From contig BMQD01000013.1 in the NCBI GenBank assembly GCA_014647935.1, positions 124,001 to 188,000 on the forward strand: a stretch of DNA of 64,000 bases, read 5' to 3'. A program made the position numbers and the translations under genes. The DNA comes from Planomonospora parontospora (GTDB lineage: Bacteria; Actinomycetota; Actinomycetes; Streptosporangiales; Streptosporangiaceae). Under the pieces are notes generated by a model, which was not told where the DNA came from, ran no database searches, and saw nothing but the letters and a program-made list of their open reading frames with translations. Of the stretch, positions 35,668 through 44,138 are shown piece after piece; position 1 is the stretch's first letter; every line of letters begins with the position of its first letter.

Positions 35668-36828
35668 TCAGCCCGCCGGGCGCTCCAGGTGGCGCTCGGC
35701 CCACCGGCCGATGTCGCGCCGCTCGATCGCGGCGGCCATCAGGTCGGGGAAGGCGTCGGGGGTGCAGGCGAAGGCGGGCACCCCCATCGCGGCCAGGGCG
35801 GCGGCGTTCTCCCGGTCGTAGAAGGGCGCGCCCTCGTCCGACAGCGCCAGCAGCACGATCACCTGCACCCCGGCCGCGGTCATCTGGGCGACCCGGCGGA
35901 GCATCTCCTGCCGGACCCCGCCCTCGTAGAGGTCGCTGATCAGGATGAAGATCGAGTCGGTGGGCCGGGTGATGAGACCCTGGCTGTAGGCGATGGCCCG
36001 GTTGATGTCGGTGCCGCCGCCGAGCTGGGTGCCGAACAGCAGCTCCACCGGGTCGTGCAGCTGGTCGGTGAGGTCGACGACCGCGGTGTCGAAGACCACC
36101 AGCGACGTCCTCAGCGACCGCATCGAGGCGAGCACCGCCCCGAAGACGCTGGAGTAGACGACCGAGGCGGCCATCGAACCGCTCTGGTCGATGCAGAGCA
36201 CCACCTCGCGCTGGACCGCCCGCTGGCGCCTGCCGTACCCGACCAGCCGCGAGGGGATCACGGTGTTCTTCTCGGGCAGGTAGTTCTTCAGGTTGGCCCG
36301 GATCGTCCGGTCCCAGTCGATGTCGGCGACCCGCCGGGGCCGGTGGGTGCGGGCCGAGCGGTCCAGCGCGCCGGTCACCGCGGCCTTGGTCTTCTGCACC
36401 AGCCGCCGCTCCAGCTCGGAGACGACCTTGCGGACCAGCGCGCGGGCCGACTCCCTGGCCTTCTCGGGCATCACCCGGTTGAGCGACAGGAGCGTGCCGA
36501 CCAGGTGGACGTCCGGCTCGACCGCCTCCAGCATCTCCGGCTCCAGCATCAACCGGGTGAGGTTCAGCCGCTCGACGGCGTCCTTCTGCATCACCTGGAC
36601 CACGGTCGAGGGGAAGTAGGACCTGATGTCGCCCAGCCAGCGGGCGACCCTCGGCGCGGACGCGCCCAGCCCGGCGCTCCGCTCCCGCGAGCCCTCCCCG
36701 CCGCCGTTGTAGAGCGCGGCCAGGGCCCCGTCCATCCCCGCGTCGGTCCCGCTCAGCGCGCACCCGGTGCCGTCGGCGTCGCCGCCGAGCACCAGCCGCC
36801 AGCGGCGCAGCCGCTCCCCGTCGTCCAT
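35668..36828 (-). CDS. VWA-domain protein of MoxR-associated operon
   Basis: A 386-residue cytoplasmic protein. The N-terminal helical half (residues 1-185) includes YFPSTVVQVMQKDAVERL and the linker NLKNYLPEKNTVIPSRLVGYG. The von Willebrand A domain has the metal site DQSGSMAAS at 204-212, with GGGTDINRAI and LISDLYEGG completing the MIDAS, so metal binding should be intact. It is last in a five-gene operon, its ATG sharing a base with the DUF5682 stop (TGATG) and preceded by GGGGAGGG. VWA proteins paired with MoxR ATPases act in assembly or remodelling of partner complexes; the target here is unknown. Confidence 0.85.
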   Translation of the reverse strand: MDDGERLRRWRLVLGGDADGTGCALSGTDAGMDGALAALYNGGGEGSRERSAGLGASAPRVARWLGDIRSYFPSTVVQVMQKDAVERLNLTRLMLEPEMLEAVEPDVHLVGTLLSLNRVMPEKARESARALVRKVVSELERRLVQKTKAAVTGALDRSARTHRPRRVADIDWDRTIRANLKNYLPEKNTVIPSRLVGYGRRQRAVQREVVLCIDQSGSMAASVVYSSVFGAVLASMRSLRTSLVVFDTAVVDLTDQLHDPVELLFGTQLGGGTDINRAIAYSQGLITRPTDSIFILISDLYEGGVRQEMLRRVAQMTAAGVQVIVLLALSDEGAPFYDRENAAALAAMGVPAFACTPDAFPDLMAAAIERRDIGRWAERHLERPAG

Positions 36829-39140
36829 CAGGCCCTCCCCAGAATCGCCAGCACGGTCCGCACGGCCGCCGCCGCGCGCTCGTCGTCCACGTCGTCGTCG
36901 GCCTCGGCCGCGCCCTGGGCCGCCCCCCGGCCGAGGCCGCGGACCCGCTCCCCGATCGAGCGGCGCTCCGGCGCGGCGAAGGCGCCGAACGCCCGCCGGA
37001 GCAGGGGCAGCACGTCCACGAACGCCTCCGGGGCCAGCCCGGACAGCCACCCGTCGACCAGCCCGAGCAGCCGGGCGTCGTGGACCAGCAGCAGCCCGCC
37101 TCCCGAGGTGAACCCCTCGATCCAGGCCGCCGCCCGGGCGGGCGGGTGCCCGGCGGACATCGCACGGGACATGCGCCGCTCCGCCCGGTCGGTGTCCAGG
37201 TCGCCGGCGTCCAGCAGGATCCGGACGAGCCGCCCCTCGATCAGGCCGTGCAGGTCGGAGCGGCGGGACACCGCGCGGAGCGCGCCCAGCCAGCGCGCCT
37301 TCGGCCCGTCCTCCACCGCGGTCTCCCCGGGGTCGAGCAGGCCGACCGCGGTGTGCACCGCGTCGACGTGGCCGACCAGGTCGCGGGCGGCGTCGTCGTC
37401 CAGCCCGGCCGCCGCGGCGGCCAGCCCGACGCAGATCCGGGTCAGCAGCGCCTCGGCGATGGAGGACAGCCCCCCGGCGGGCGTGCCGCGCACGTCGCCG
37501 TAGCGCTGGGCCCTGACCATCGCGGGCAGCGCCGCCATCAGGTGCGTCACGTCCCCGTCCAGCGCCGCCCGCGCCGACAGCGCGTCCAGCACGCCCGGCA
37601 GCGCCTCCGGCAGGTCGGCCAGGAGGCAGCGCTCGACCAGCGCCGTCAGGTCGGCCAGGGAGGCGGCCGCGGACGCCAGGTCCCGGACGCGGGTGGCGGC
37701 GGCGGCCGGGACGGTGGTGCCCCAGGCGCCCGCCTCGATCAGGTCGATGTCGAACTCCGGGCGCCAGGCGAGGGTCCACGACTCCCGGAAGGTGCCCTTG
37801 CCCGTGCTCTCCCGCGGGCGGCCCCAGCCCACCCCGAGCAGGCGCAGGCGGTGCAGCAGCCTGCTGCGCTCCAGGTCGAGCGGCTTGCGCAGGTCGAGGT
37901 CGAGGTCGCGCTCCGACGCCTCGGGCTTGAGCCGCAGCCGCCGCTGCTCGGCGCGCAGGTGCCGCTGGAGCGGGACCATCGGGGTGGCGTCGGGGACGTG
38001 GCCGAGCCTCTCCCCCACGACCATGCGCCGCCCGATCAGCTCCACCGGCAGATCGTCGCCCTCGCACAGGACCGCCCTGGCCGCCTCGGTGACCTCCGCG
38101 AGCCCGGCCAGCGGCCGCCCGCGGAGCACCGCCAGCGAGCGCGCCAGCCGTACGGCCTCGATGACGTGCGCGGAGGAGACCGGCAGGTCCTCGGCGCGCA
38201 GCACCCCGGCGGCCTCGGTCAGCCACCGCTCCACCGGCCGGTCGGGCGCGGCGAACAGGTGGTGGTACCAGCCCGGGGAGGTCACGCCCGCGCCGTACCC
38301 GCTCCAGGCCGCCAGCCGGCCGTAGGTCCACGGCACCCAGGTCGTCTCCACCTTGGCCTTGGGCAGGCCGCGCAGCAGCGCGTCGTCCGCCTTCGCCGTC
38401 GGCAGCCCCGCGCCCCAGGCCCTGCCCCCGCCCGTGCCCGGCGCGCCCGTCAGCGCGGGCATGTGCCAGGCGCCGCAGACCACGGCGATCCGCTCGAACC
38501 CGTCCTTGACCGCCCCGCGGACCGTGCGGCGCATGAAGGCCTCGCGCCGCGCCTCGTGCGCGTCGGGGACGTGCCCCTCGCGGACCGCGGCCATCGCCTC
38601 GGCGATCACCTGGAACGGCGTGTCGCCGCGGTGCTCGACCGCGTCCTCCCACCACCGCTCGGGGTCGTCGTAACCGGCGGCGCGGGCGAGCGCCCCGATG
38701 GGATCGACCCGTACGGCCCACGCCCCCTCGTCCCCGGTGCCCGTGGGATCGGCACCGGCGTCGGCGTCCCCACCGGCTCCGGTCCCGTCCTCCCCCGCGG
38801 GGGCGTCCGGCGTGTCCGGGGAGGCCACGAGGGTGTGCGCGGCGGGCAGGTCGCAGAAGCGCACCGGCACGCCCGCCCCGGTCGCGTAGCGGATCGCCTG
38901 CCACTCGGGCGAGAAGACCGCGAACGGCCAGAACGCCGCCTTCGACGGCTCACCGGGCACGTGCGCCAGCAGCGCCACCGGCGGCCGCAGGTCGGGGTCC
39001 CGCGCCAGGTCCACGAGCCCGTCGGCCTCCGGCGGGCCCTCAATGAGCACGACGTCGGGCTTCAGCCGCTCCAGCTCCGCGCGCAGGGAGCGCGCCGAGC
39101 CGGGACCGTGGTGCCGCACGCCGAGGACGTGCACGTTCAT
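36828..39140 (-). CDS. DUF5682 family protein
   Basis: A 770-residue protein of the conserved DUF5682 family seen beside MoxR and VWA genes in actinobacteria. The N-terminus has LGVRHHGPGSARSL and later VVLIEGPPEADGL and VVCGAWHMPAL, a pattern of clustered His and acidic residues like EreA/ChaN/TraB-type hydrolase folds. That fold assignment is my inference. The C-terminal two thirds are helical repeats with many Leu/Ala/Arg. It starts 93 bp after the MoxR stop and is coupled to the VWA gene. The biochemical role is unknown. Confidence 0.78.
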   Translation of the reverse strand: MNVHVLGVRHHGPGSARSLRAELERLKPDVVLIEGPPEADGLVDLARDPDLRPPVALLAHVPGEPSKAAFWPFAVFSPEWQAIRYATGAGVPVRFCDLPAAHTLVASPDTPDAPAGEDGTGAGGDADAGADPTGTGDEGAWAVRVDPIGALARAAGYDDPERWWEDAVEHRGDTPFQVIAEAMAAVREGHVPDAHEARREAFMRRTVRGAVKDGFERIAVVCGAWHMPALTGAPGTGGGRAWGAGLPTAKADDALLRGLPKAKVETTWVPWTYGRLAAWSGYGAGVTSPGWYHHLFAAPDRPVERWLTEAAGVLRAEDLPVSSAHVIEAVRLARSLAVLRGRPLAGLAEVTEAARAVLCEGDDLPVELIGRRMVVGERLGHVPDATPMVPLQRHLRAEQRRLRLKPEASERDLDLDLRKPLDLERSRLLHRLRLLGVGWGRPRESTGKGTFRESWTLAWRPEFDIDLIEAGAWGTTVPAAAATRVRDLASAAASLADLTALVERCLLADLPEALPGVLDALSARAALDGDVTHLMAALPAMVRAQRYGDVRGTPAGGLSSIAEALLTRICVGLAAAAAGLDDDAARDLVGHVDAVHTAVGLLDPGETAVEDGPKARWLGALRAVSRRSDLHGLIEGRLVRILLDAGDLDTDRAERRMSRAMSAGHPPARAAAWIEGFTSGGGLLLVHDARLLGLVDGWLSGLAPEAFVDVLPLLRRAFGAFAAPERRSIGERVRGLGRGAAQGAAEADDDVDDERAAAAVRTVLAILGRA

Positions 39141-39233
39141 CGCTCGCCTCCTGTCGTGATGCGGGCCGGGGGGGTGTGCGGCCCGCCGGTGGTCCCGGGG
39201 CCGCCCGGGGCCGCCGGCGGGAGGGGCCGCGGC

Positions 39234-40301
39234 TCAGCCCGCGTCACGGCACGCCCGGTAGAAGTCGCGCCAGTCCTGGCGCTCCCGGACGACGGTCTCG
39301 AGGTACTCGCGCCAGACGACGCGGTCGGAGACCGGGTCCTGGACCACCGCTCCGGCGATCCCGGCGGCCACGTCCGAGGGGCGGAGCACGCCGTCGCCGA
39401 AGTGGGCGGCCAGGGCGATGCCGTTGGTGATGACGGAGATCGCCTCGGCGGTGCTGAGGGTGCCGCTGGGCGACTTGACCTTGGTCCGGCCGTCCTCGGT
39501 GACGCCGGTCCGCAGCTCCCGGAAGACCGTGACGACGCGGCGGATCTCCTCCAGGCCGGTCAGCGTCTCGGGCAGCTCCAGGGAGCGGCCGAGCTGCTCC
39601 ACCCGGCGGGAGACGATGTCCACCTCCTCCTCGGCGGTGGCCGGCACCGGCAGCACCACGGTGTTGAACCTGCGGCGCAGCGCGCTGGACAGGTCGTTGA
39701 CGCCGCGGTCGCGGTCGTTGGCGGTGGCGATGACGTTGAACCCGCGCGCGGCCTGGACCTCCTCGTTCAGCTCCGGGATCGGCAGCGTCTTCTCCGACAG
39801 CACGGTGATCAGCGCGTCCTGCACGTCGGAGGGCATCCGGGTCAGCTCCTCGACGCGGGCGATCCGTCCCTCGGCCATCGCGCGCATCACCGGGCTCGGG
39901 GTGAGCGCGTCCCGGGACGGGCCCTCGGCCAGCAGCCGGGCGTAGTTCCAGCCGTAGCGGATCGCCTCCTCGGCGGTGCCCGCCGTGCCCTGGACGAGCA
40001 GCGTGGAGTCGCCGCTGACCGCGGCGGCCAAGTGCTCCGAGAGCCAGGTCTTGGCGGTCCCGGGCACGCCGAGCAGCAGCAGCGCCCGGTCGGTGGCCAG
40101 CGTCGCCACCGCCACCTCCACGATGCGGCGGGGTCCGATGTACTTCGGGGTGATCCGGTCGCCGTCTCCGAGGATGTAGGTGGTCACCGCCCACGGCGAC
40201 AGCTTCCAGCCCGGCGGCCTGGCCCGGTCGTCGTCCTTGGCCAGCACCGCCAGCTCCTCGGCGTACTGGTCCTCGGCGTGGGCGCGCAGCACCGTCGTCA
40301 T
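39234..40301 (-). CDS. MoxR-type AAA+ ATPase
   Basis: A 355-residue AAA+ protein of the MoxR class. Walker A is GVPGTAKT at 78-85. EGRIARVEELTRM (with Glu in the Walker B position) is followed by sensor-1 VIATANDRDRGVN, and the arginine-finger region SSALRRRFNTV is typical. It starts at an ATG overlapping the DUF5691 stop by 4 bp (ATGA). MoxR ATPases remodel or activate partners together with VWA proteins, which here is the last product of the same operon. Confidence 0.88.
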   Translation of the reverse strand: MTTVLRAHAEDQYAEELAVLAKDDDRARPPGWKLSPWAVTTYILGDGDRITPKYIGPRRIVEVAVATLATDRALLLLGVPGTAKTWLSEHLAAAVSGDSTLLVQGTAGTAEEAIRYGWNYARLLAEGPSRDALTPSPVMRAMAEGRIARVEELTRMPSDVQDALITVLSEKTLPIPELNEEVQAARGFNVIATANDRDRGVNDLSSALRRRFNTVVLPVPATAEEEVDIVSRRVEQLGRSLELPETLTGLEEIRRVVTVFRELRTGVTEDGRTKVKSPSGTLSTAEAISVITNGIALAAHFGDGVLRPSDVAAGIAGAVVQDPVSDRVVWREYLETVVRERQDWRDFYRACRDAG

Positions 40302-41734
40302 GGAATGAGCTCCTTCAGCATGTCGTCACGGAAACGCAGGAGGGCGGCGACCTCCTGGATGGGGGGTTCGAGCGAGAGGCGCTCGGCCAGGCCGTGCAGG
40401 GCGGGGTCGGCGCGCTCGCCGGCCAGCCTGGCCAGCTCGCCGACGTTCCACGGCTGGGTGCCGGACAGATCGATGATCTTCTGCAGCACGGCCCGGGTCA
40501 GTGCGGGCCCCCAGGGGGCGGCGGCGCCGCTGAGGACCATGATGAGCTGCCCGTCCAGGCCGTGGCCCCGGACGAACCCGGCGGCCACGGCCTCCTGCTC
40601 CTCGCGGGGCAGTACGGCCAGCAGGTCGGCGAGCGGGTCCCTGGCGAACAGCTCCCGCGCCCATTCGGAATCGAGCTGGAGCACGGTCGCCCTGACCCAT
40701 CCGGAGGTGACCTCCCGCTCCCAGTCGGGGATCTTCGCGCGGACCAGCTCGCCCGGCGGGCGGCCGAGCAGAGCGGGCCACACCTGCAACGGGGTGCGGG
40801 CCACCAGCTGCTGCAGCCACCAGCTCCTGGCGCCGGTGCCGTGCGGCGGCCGGGACCGGATGCCGTCGCGCTCCATCGCGGCGTCGCACTCCTCCGGCGG
40901 ATCGACCAGGATCCGGCGGCCCGCCGCGGTGAAGCAGCGGGCCGCCCGCTCGGCCATGCGCCGCGCCAGCCGGGAGTCCGGCAGCCGGGTGAGCAGGTCG
41001 GCGGCCTGGTGGCGGACCTCGCGGCGGCGGTCGTCGAGCGCCGCCTCCAGGAACGGCTCGTCCTCGGGACCGAGCCCGTCGGCGAAGATCGCCAGGAAGG
41101 CCGCCCGGTCGTCGGGGGTCTCCTTCTCCCAGGCCGCCGCGAGCAGTTCGCGGGCGGCGGCGGGGTCGGCGGCCCGCAACGCGGCCAGGTGGGCGCGGCG
41201 GTCACCGGGTGTGCCCAGCTCCCACTCCTCCGGCCTCGGCCGGGCCGCCCCGGCCTCCTGGTCCAGGAAGTCCCAGGCCGGGTTGAGCCGGGCCAGCCAG
41301 CGGCCCCGCCGCCCGGCGAGGACGGCGGCGTAGGGCCGGATCGAGCGGTCGCGGGCGGCGTGGTCCAGCAGGTCGGGCAGCAGGTGCGCCGGGACCCGGC
41401 GGCCGAGCCCGGCGGCGGTCCGCAGCCACTCGGTGAGCAGTCTGCCCTGCTCGCCGCCGAGGATCCGGGCCAGCCGGTCGCCCGCGGCGCGCGGGACGGC
41501 GGGCCGGTCCTCGGCCGGGGCGGGCTCCAGCGGCTCCCCGGGGCGGGGCCGCCGCCCGGCGCGGGCCCGCACGGTGTGCACCGCGGCCTGCGCCAGCAGC
41601 TCCGCCGCCGGGTCCGCCGCGCCGGGCAGCGGCCTGCGGTCGGTGCCGACGAGGGCGGTGGAGACCAGCTCCTCCCAGGAGGTCGCGACGCCGGTCGCGG
41701 GGGTGCTCGGCGGGGTGTTCGCGGGAGTGCTCAC
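40298..41734 (-). CDS. DUF5691 family protein
   Basis: A 478-residue helical-repeat protein of the DUF5691 family, which occurs with MoxR and SWIM genes. The N-terminal marker SWEELVSTALVGTDRRPLP is followed by HEAT-like helices (DPAAARELLAAAWEKE, then FLEAALDDRRREVRHQAAD), suggesting a scaffold or adaptor rather than an enzyme. GTG 41734 overlaps the SWIM gene stop by 4 bp (GTGA). An upstream in-frame start near 41794 lies inside the SWIM gene and is less likely. Confidence 0.78.
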   Translation of the reverse strand: MSTPANTPPSTPATGVATSWEELVSTALVGTDRRPLPGAADPAAELLAQAAVHTVRARAGRRPRPGEPLEPAPAEDRPAVPRAAGDRLARILGGEQGRLLTEWLRTAAGLGRRVPAHLLPDLLDHAARDRSIRPYAAVLAGRRGRWLARLNPAWDFLDQEAGAARPRPEEWELGTPGDRRAHLAALRAADPAAARELLAAAWEKETPDDRAAFLAIFADGLGPEDEPFLEAALDDRRREVRHQAADLLTRLPDSRLARRMAERAARCFTAAGRRILVDPPEECDAAMERDGIRSRPPHGTGARSWWLQQLVARTPLQVWPALLGRPPGELVRAKIPDWEREVTSGWVRATVLQLDSEWARELFARDPLADLLAVLPREEQEAVAAGFVRGHGLDGQLIMVLSGAAAPWGPALTRAVLQKIIDLSGTQPWNVGELARLAGERADPALHGLAERLSLEPPIQEVAALLRFRDDMLKELIP

Positions 41735-43029
41735 AGCACGACCAGCCCTTCCTCGTTCCAGGCGGCGAGCGGCAGCAGGCCGCGCGGGGTCCACTCAGCG
41801 GCGACGGTCAGCGGGTGCCCGCCCGAGACGGCGAGCAGCCGCCAGGGCACGCCCGCCGACGGGTGCAGCGGGAGCCCGCCGTCCGGGCCGCCGAGCAGCC
41901 ACCCGCCGTCCCTTACCGGGGCCACCCGGTCGAGCACGAGCGGCCACGAGTCGAGCCAGGGGTCGCCCGCCAGGGCCGCCGCCACCTCCGCGAGGGCCTC
42001 CTCCAGGGAGGAGCCGGGCGGGGCGCCCGCGGAGACCCCGCCGTGGCGCTCCGCGACCAGGGCGCGGAGCGGCGCCGAGCCGGGGTAGAACGCCAGGCCG
42101 GCGTCCATCGTGGTGCCGGTGACCAGGGAGACGTCCAGCGCCTGCCCGGCGGGGGCGAAGGAGAGCACGAGCGCGGCCCTGCCGGTCGTCCTGCCGCGCA
42201 GCCACACCCGCCGCGTGGTCAGCCGGTCCTGCTCCTCGTCGCGCCGCCCGAGCACGTCCCACCGGTCGCGGACCGTCTCGCCGGCGAGCACCTCCTCCTT
42301 GGCGACGGAGAAGCCGATCCGCGTGCGCACGGTCTGCCGCAGCCCCGCGCCGAGCGCGTCCGGCGCCCCCTCGGGGACCGCACGCCGGTGGGCGGTGAGC
42401 AGGAGGTGGATCAGGGAGTATTCGCCGAGGAGGCGGGCAGGCCAGTCCTCGGCCGTCAGGACGGAGCCGAGGCGGGAGACGGTCCCCGCGACCCCGGGGG
42501 CCTGCGCGTCGACCAGGCGCTTGACCAGCCCGTCCCACTGGTCGTGCCGCCGTGCCCCGGCCAGTCCCTGCCTGACCTGGTCGGCCAGCCAGCGCTCCAG
42601 CTCCTCCAGGCCGGCCGCGACCCGCTGCTCGCGCTGCTCCGCCCGCTTCGGGTCGGGAGCCGGGTCGCTCCGCTCGGCGCGGGCGGGCCTGGCCGCGCGG
42701 GCGCGGCGCTGGTCGAGCCACTCGGCCGTCCAGTCGGCGGGCTCGGCGGCGTCCGGGACGCCGCCGGCCGACCAGAGCAGCAGCAGGCCGAGGGCGTGCT
42801 TGCACGGGAACTTCCTGCTCGGGCAGGTGCACTTGTAGGCGGGCTCGGTCAGGTCGACGCAGGCCCGGTAGGGTTTGGAGCCGCTGCCCTTGCACTCGCC
42901 CCACACCGCGTCGGCGGTGACTCCGACGCCCGACCACTTGCCGGGCGAGGAGACCCCCTGGGCCGCCTTCTGGGACGGGGCGTCGGGCGCGAGCGCGAGC
43001 ACCTGGTCCCGGTTCCACCGTTCGATCAC
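41731..43029 (-). CDS. SWIM zinc-finger protein
   Basis: A 432-residue protein heading the operon. The SWIM motif C67-x-C69-x6-C76-x-H78 (YKCTCPSRKFPCKHAL) binds zinc and is thought to contact DNA or protein. The N-terminus WNRDQVLALAPDAPSQKAA is characteristic of this branch. The rest is alpha/beta with a Trp- and Arg-rich C-terminal part of unknown function. GTG 43029 follows a -10 TAGCGT by seven bases, which indicates a leaderless transcript. The TTG at 43059 lies upstream of that promoter and is rejected. Confidence 0.83.
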   Translation of the reverse strand: MIERWNRDQVLALAPDAPSQKAAQGVSSPGKWSGVGVTADAVWGECKGSGSKPYRACVDLTEPAYKCTCPSRKFPCKHALGLLLLWSAGGVPDAAEPADWTAEWLDQRRARAARPARAERSDPAPDPKRAEQREQRVAAGLEELERWLADQVRQGLAGARRHDQWDGLVKRLVDAQAPGVAGTVSRLGSVLTAEDWPARLLGEYSLIHLLLTAHRRAVPEGAPDALGAGLRQTVRTRIGFSVAKEEVLAGETVRDRWDVLGRRDEEQDRLTTRRVWLRGRTTGRAALVLSFAPAGQALDVSLVTGTTMDAGLAFYPGSAPLRALVAERHGGVSAGAPPGSSLEEALAEVAAALAGDPWLDSWPLVLDRVAPVRDGGWLLGGPDGGLPLHPSAGVPWRLLAVSGGHPLTVAAEWTPRGLLPLAAWNEEGLVVL

Positions 43030-43036
43030 GTGCCGC

Positions 43037-43042
43037 ACGCTA
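43037..43042 (-). promoter_or_regulatory. -10 element of leaderless promoter for the SWIM operon
   Basis: TAGCGT read on the minus strand, seven bases before the GTG at 43029. No good -35 was seen. Confidence 0.5.
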
Positions 43043-43078
43043 TCGGGGCGCCCCGACAAAACCTCCGATCATGGTTCC

Positions 43079-43190
43079 GGACGCCCTCACCGCCGCGCTC
43101 CCCGTCGCGTGCCCGTCCCGGACGCCCTCACCTCCGCACTCCCCGTCGCGTGCCCGTCCCGGACGCTCTCACCGCCGCCTGCCCGTCCCG
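43079..43190. repeat. 41-bp tandem repeat, about 2.7 copies
   Basis: The units begin GGACGC(C/T)CTCAC at 43079, 43120 and 43161 with an exact 41-bp period and a shared CCCCGTCGCGTGCCCGTCCC in the first two. A period that is not a multiple of three and the position between two divergent leaderless promoters argue that it is non-coding. Confidence 0.85.
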
Positions 43191-43243
43191 GGCGTGCCCG
43201 GCCCCGGTCCCGTCCGCCCTCCGGGACCGGGGCGGCGACGGCC

Positions 43244-43249
43244 TAGGAT
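43244..43249 (+). promoter_or_regulatory. -10 element of leaderless promoter for the cupin gene
   Basis: TAGGAT lies seven bases before the GTG at 43257, the same geometry as on the opposite strand for the SWIM gene. Confidence 0.6.
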
Positions 43250-43256
43250 CGGTGCG

Positions 43257-43691
43257 GTGACGACGTCTTCCCGCCCTCCGCTCGCCGAGGCCCTGGACCT
43301 GCTGCCCCATCCCGAGGGCGGCTGGTTCCGGGAGACCTGGCGCACCTCCTGCGACCTCGCCCCGCCCGGGTACGGCGGGCCGCGCGCCACCGCCACCGGG
43401 ATCTACTTCCTGCTGGAGCCCGGCGAGGAGTCGCGCCCGCACGTGGTCCGCTCCGACGAGGTGTGGCTCTGGCACCGGGGCGGACCGCTGACCCTGGTCC
43501 TGGGCGGTCACGAAGGCCAGCCGGTCCGCACGGTGACGCTCGGCCCGGGGGTGGAGGACGGCCAGGTCCCGCAGGCCCTGGTCCCCGGCGGCACCTGGCA
43601 GGCCGCCCGTCCCGCCGGGGACCAGGGCGTGCTGGTGAGCTGCGTCGTCTCCCCCGGCTTCGACTTCGCCGACTTCCGCATGGCGGACTGA
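43257..43691 (+). CDS. Cupin-fold protein, DUF985 family
   Basis: A 144-residue single-domain cupin. Family markers are HPEGGWFRETWR near residue 18, GIYFLLEPGEESRPHVVRSDEVW (split across the two barrel strands; His and Glu positions suit a metal or sugar site) and WHRGGPLTLVLGG. The function of DUF985 is not established; a role in sugar or amino-acid epimerisation is only suspected. It is read from a leaderless promoter, divergent from the SWIM operon. Confidence 0.83.
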   Translation: MTTSSRPPLAEALDLLPHPEGGWFRETWRTSCDLAPPGYGGPRATATGIYFLLEPGEESRPHVVRSDEVWLWHRGGPLTLVLGGHEGQPVRTVTLGPGVEDGQVPQALVPGGTWQAARPAGDQGVLVSCVVSPGFDFADFRMAD

Positions 43692-43719
43692 CGCGCCGGA
43701 GACGGCGCCGTTCCCATGC

Positions 43720-43995
43720 TCAGGCGACGAAGCCCCTGAACCGCGCGACCGCTTCGTCGCCGTGGTGGACGACGACCTCGGTGGGCCCGACCAGGCTCTG
43801 GTGCACCGCCGCGCGCACCGCCGAGCCGTCGGGCAGCTCGCCGCGGAGGGTGAAGTCCCCGGCCGCCCTGGCGCGGTCGGCCTCCCGGCCGTCGATCAGG
43901 AGCACCCAGGTGGCGTGGACCGGTCCGGTGTCGCCCGTCACCGAGACCGTGTGGCCGCCGATCTCGACGCTGTGGTCGTCTCTTGTCAGACTCAT
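43720..43995 (-). CDS. Small hypothetical protein
   Basis: A 91-residue protein that I do not recognise beyond looking like a compact beta-rich domain (VEIGGHTVSVTGDTGPVHAT, then VLLIDGREADRARAAGDF and EVVVHHGDEAVARFRGF). It has no signal peptide, no Cys and an acidic/neutral composition with strong third-position GC, supporting that it is coding. It converges with the cupin gene and is divergent from the aldehyde dehydrogenase gene. Confidence 0.65.
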   Translation of the reverse strand: MSLTRDDHSVEIGGHTVSVTGDTGPVHATWVLLIDGREADRARAAGDFTLRGELPDGSAVRAAVHQSLVGPTEVVVHHGDEAVARFRGFVA

Positions 43996-44138
43996 GACCC
44001 TTTCGCTGCCCGGGCGGCCCCGCCGTTAACTCCGCGGCTCCCGCCCCGTTCCGGTTTCCGCGCCCGGCCGGAGCGGAAGTGACGGGCCGCCGGAGTACGG
44101 GGAGAATGCGGGCACACGCCCTAAGAAGGAGGTCAACG

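Noticed and set aside
37080-41333. A 1417-codon frame antisense to the DUF5682, MoxR and DUF5691 genes
   Set aside because: Shadow of a GC-rich coding strand; it crosses several real gene boundaries and has no recognisable domain.
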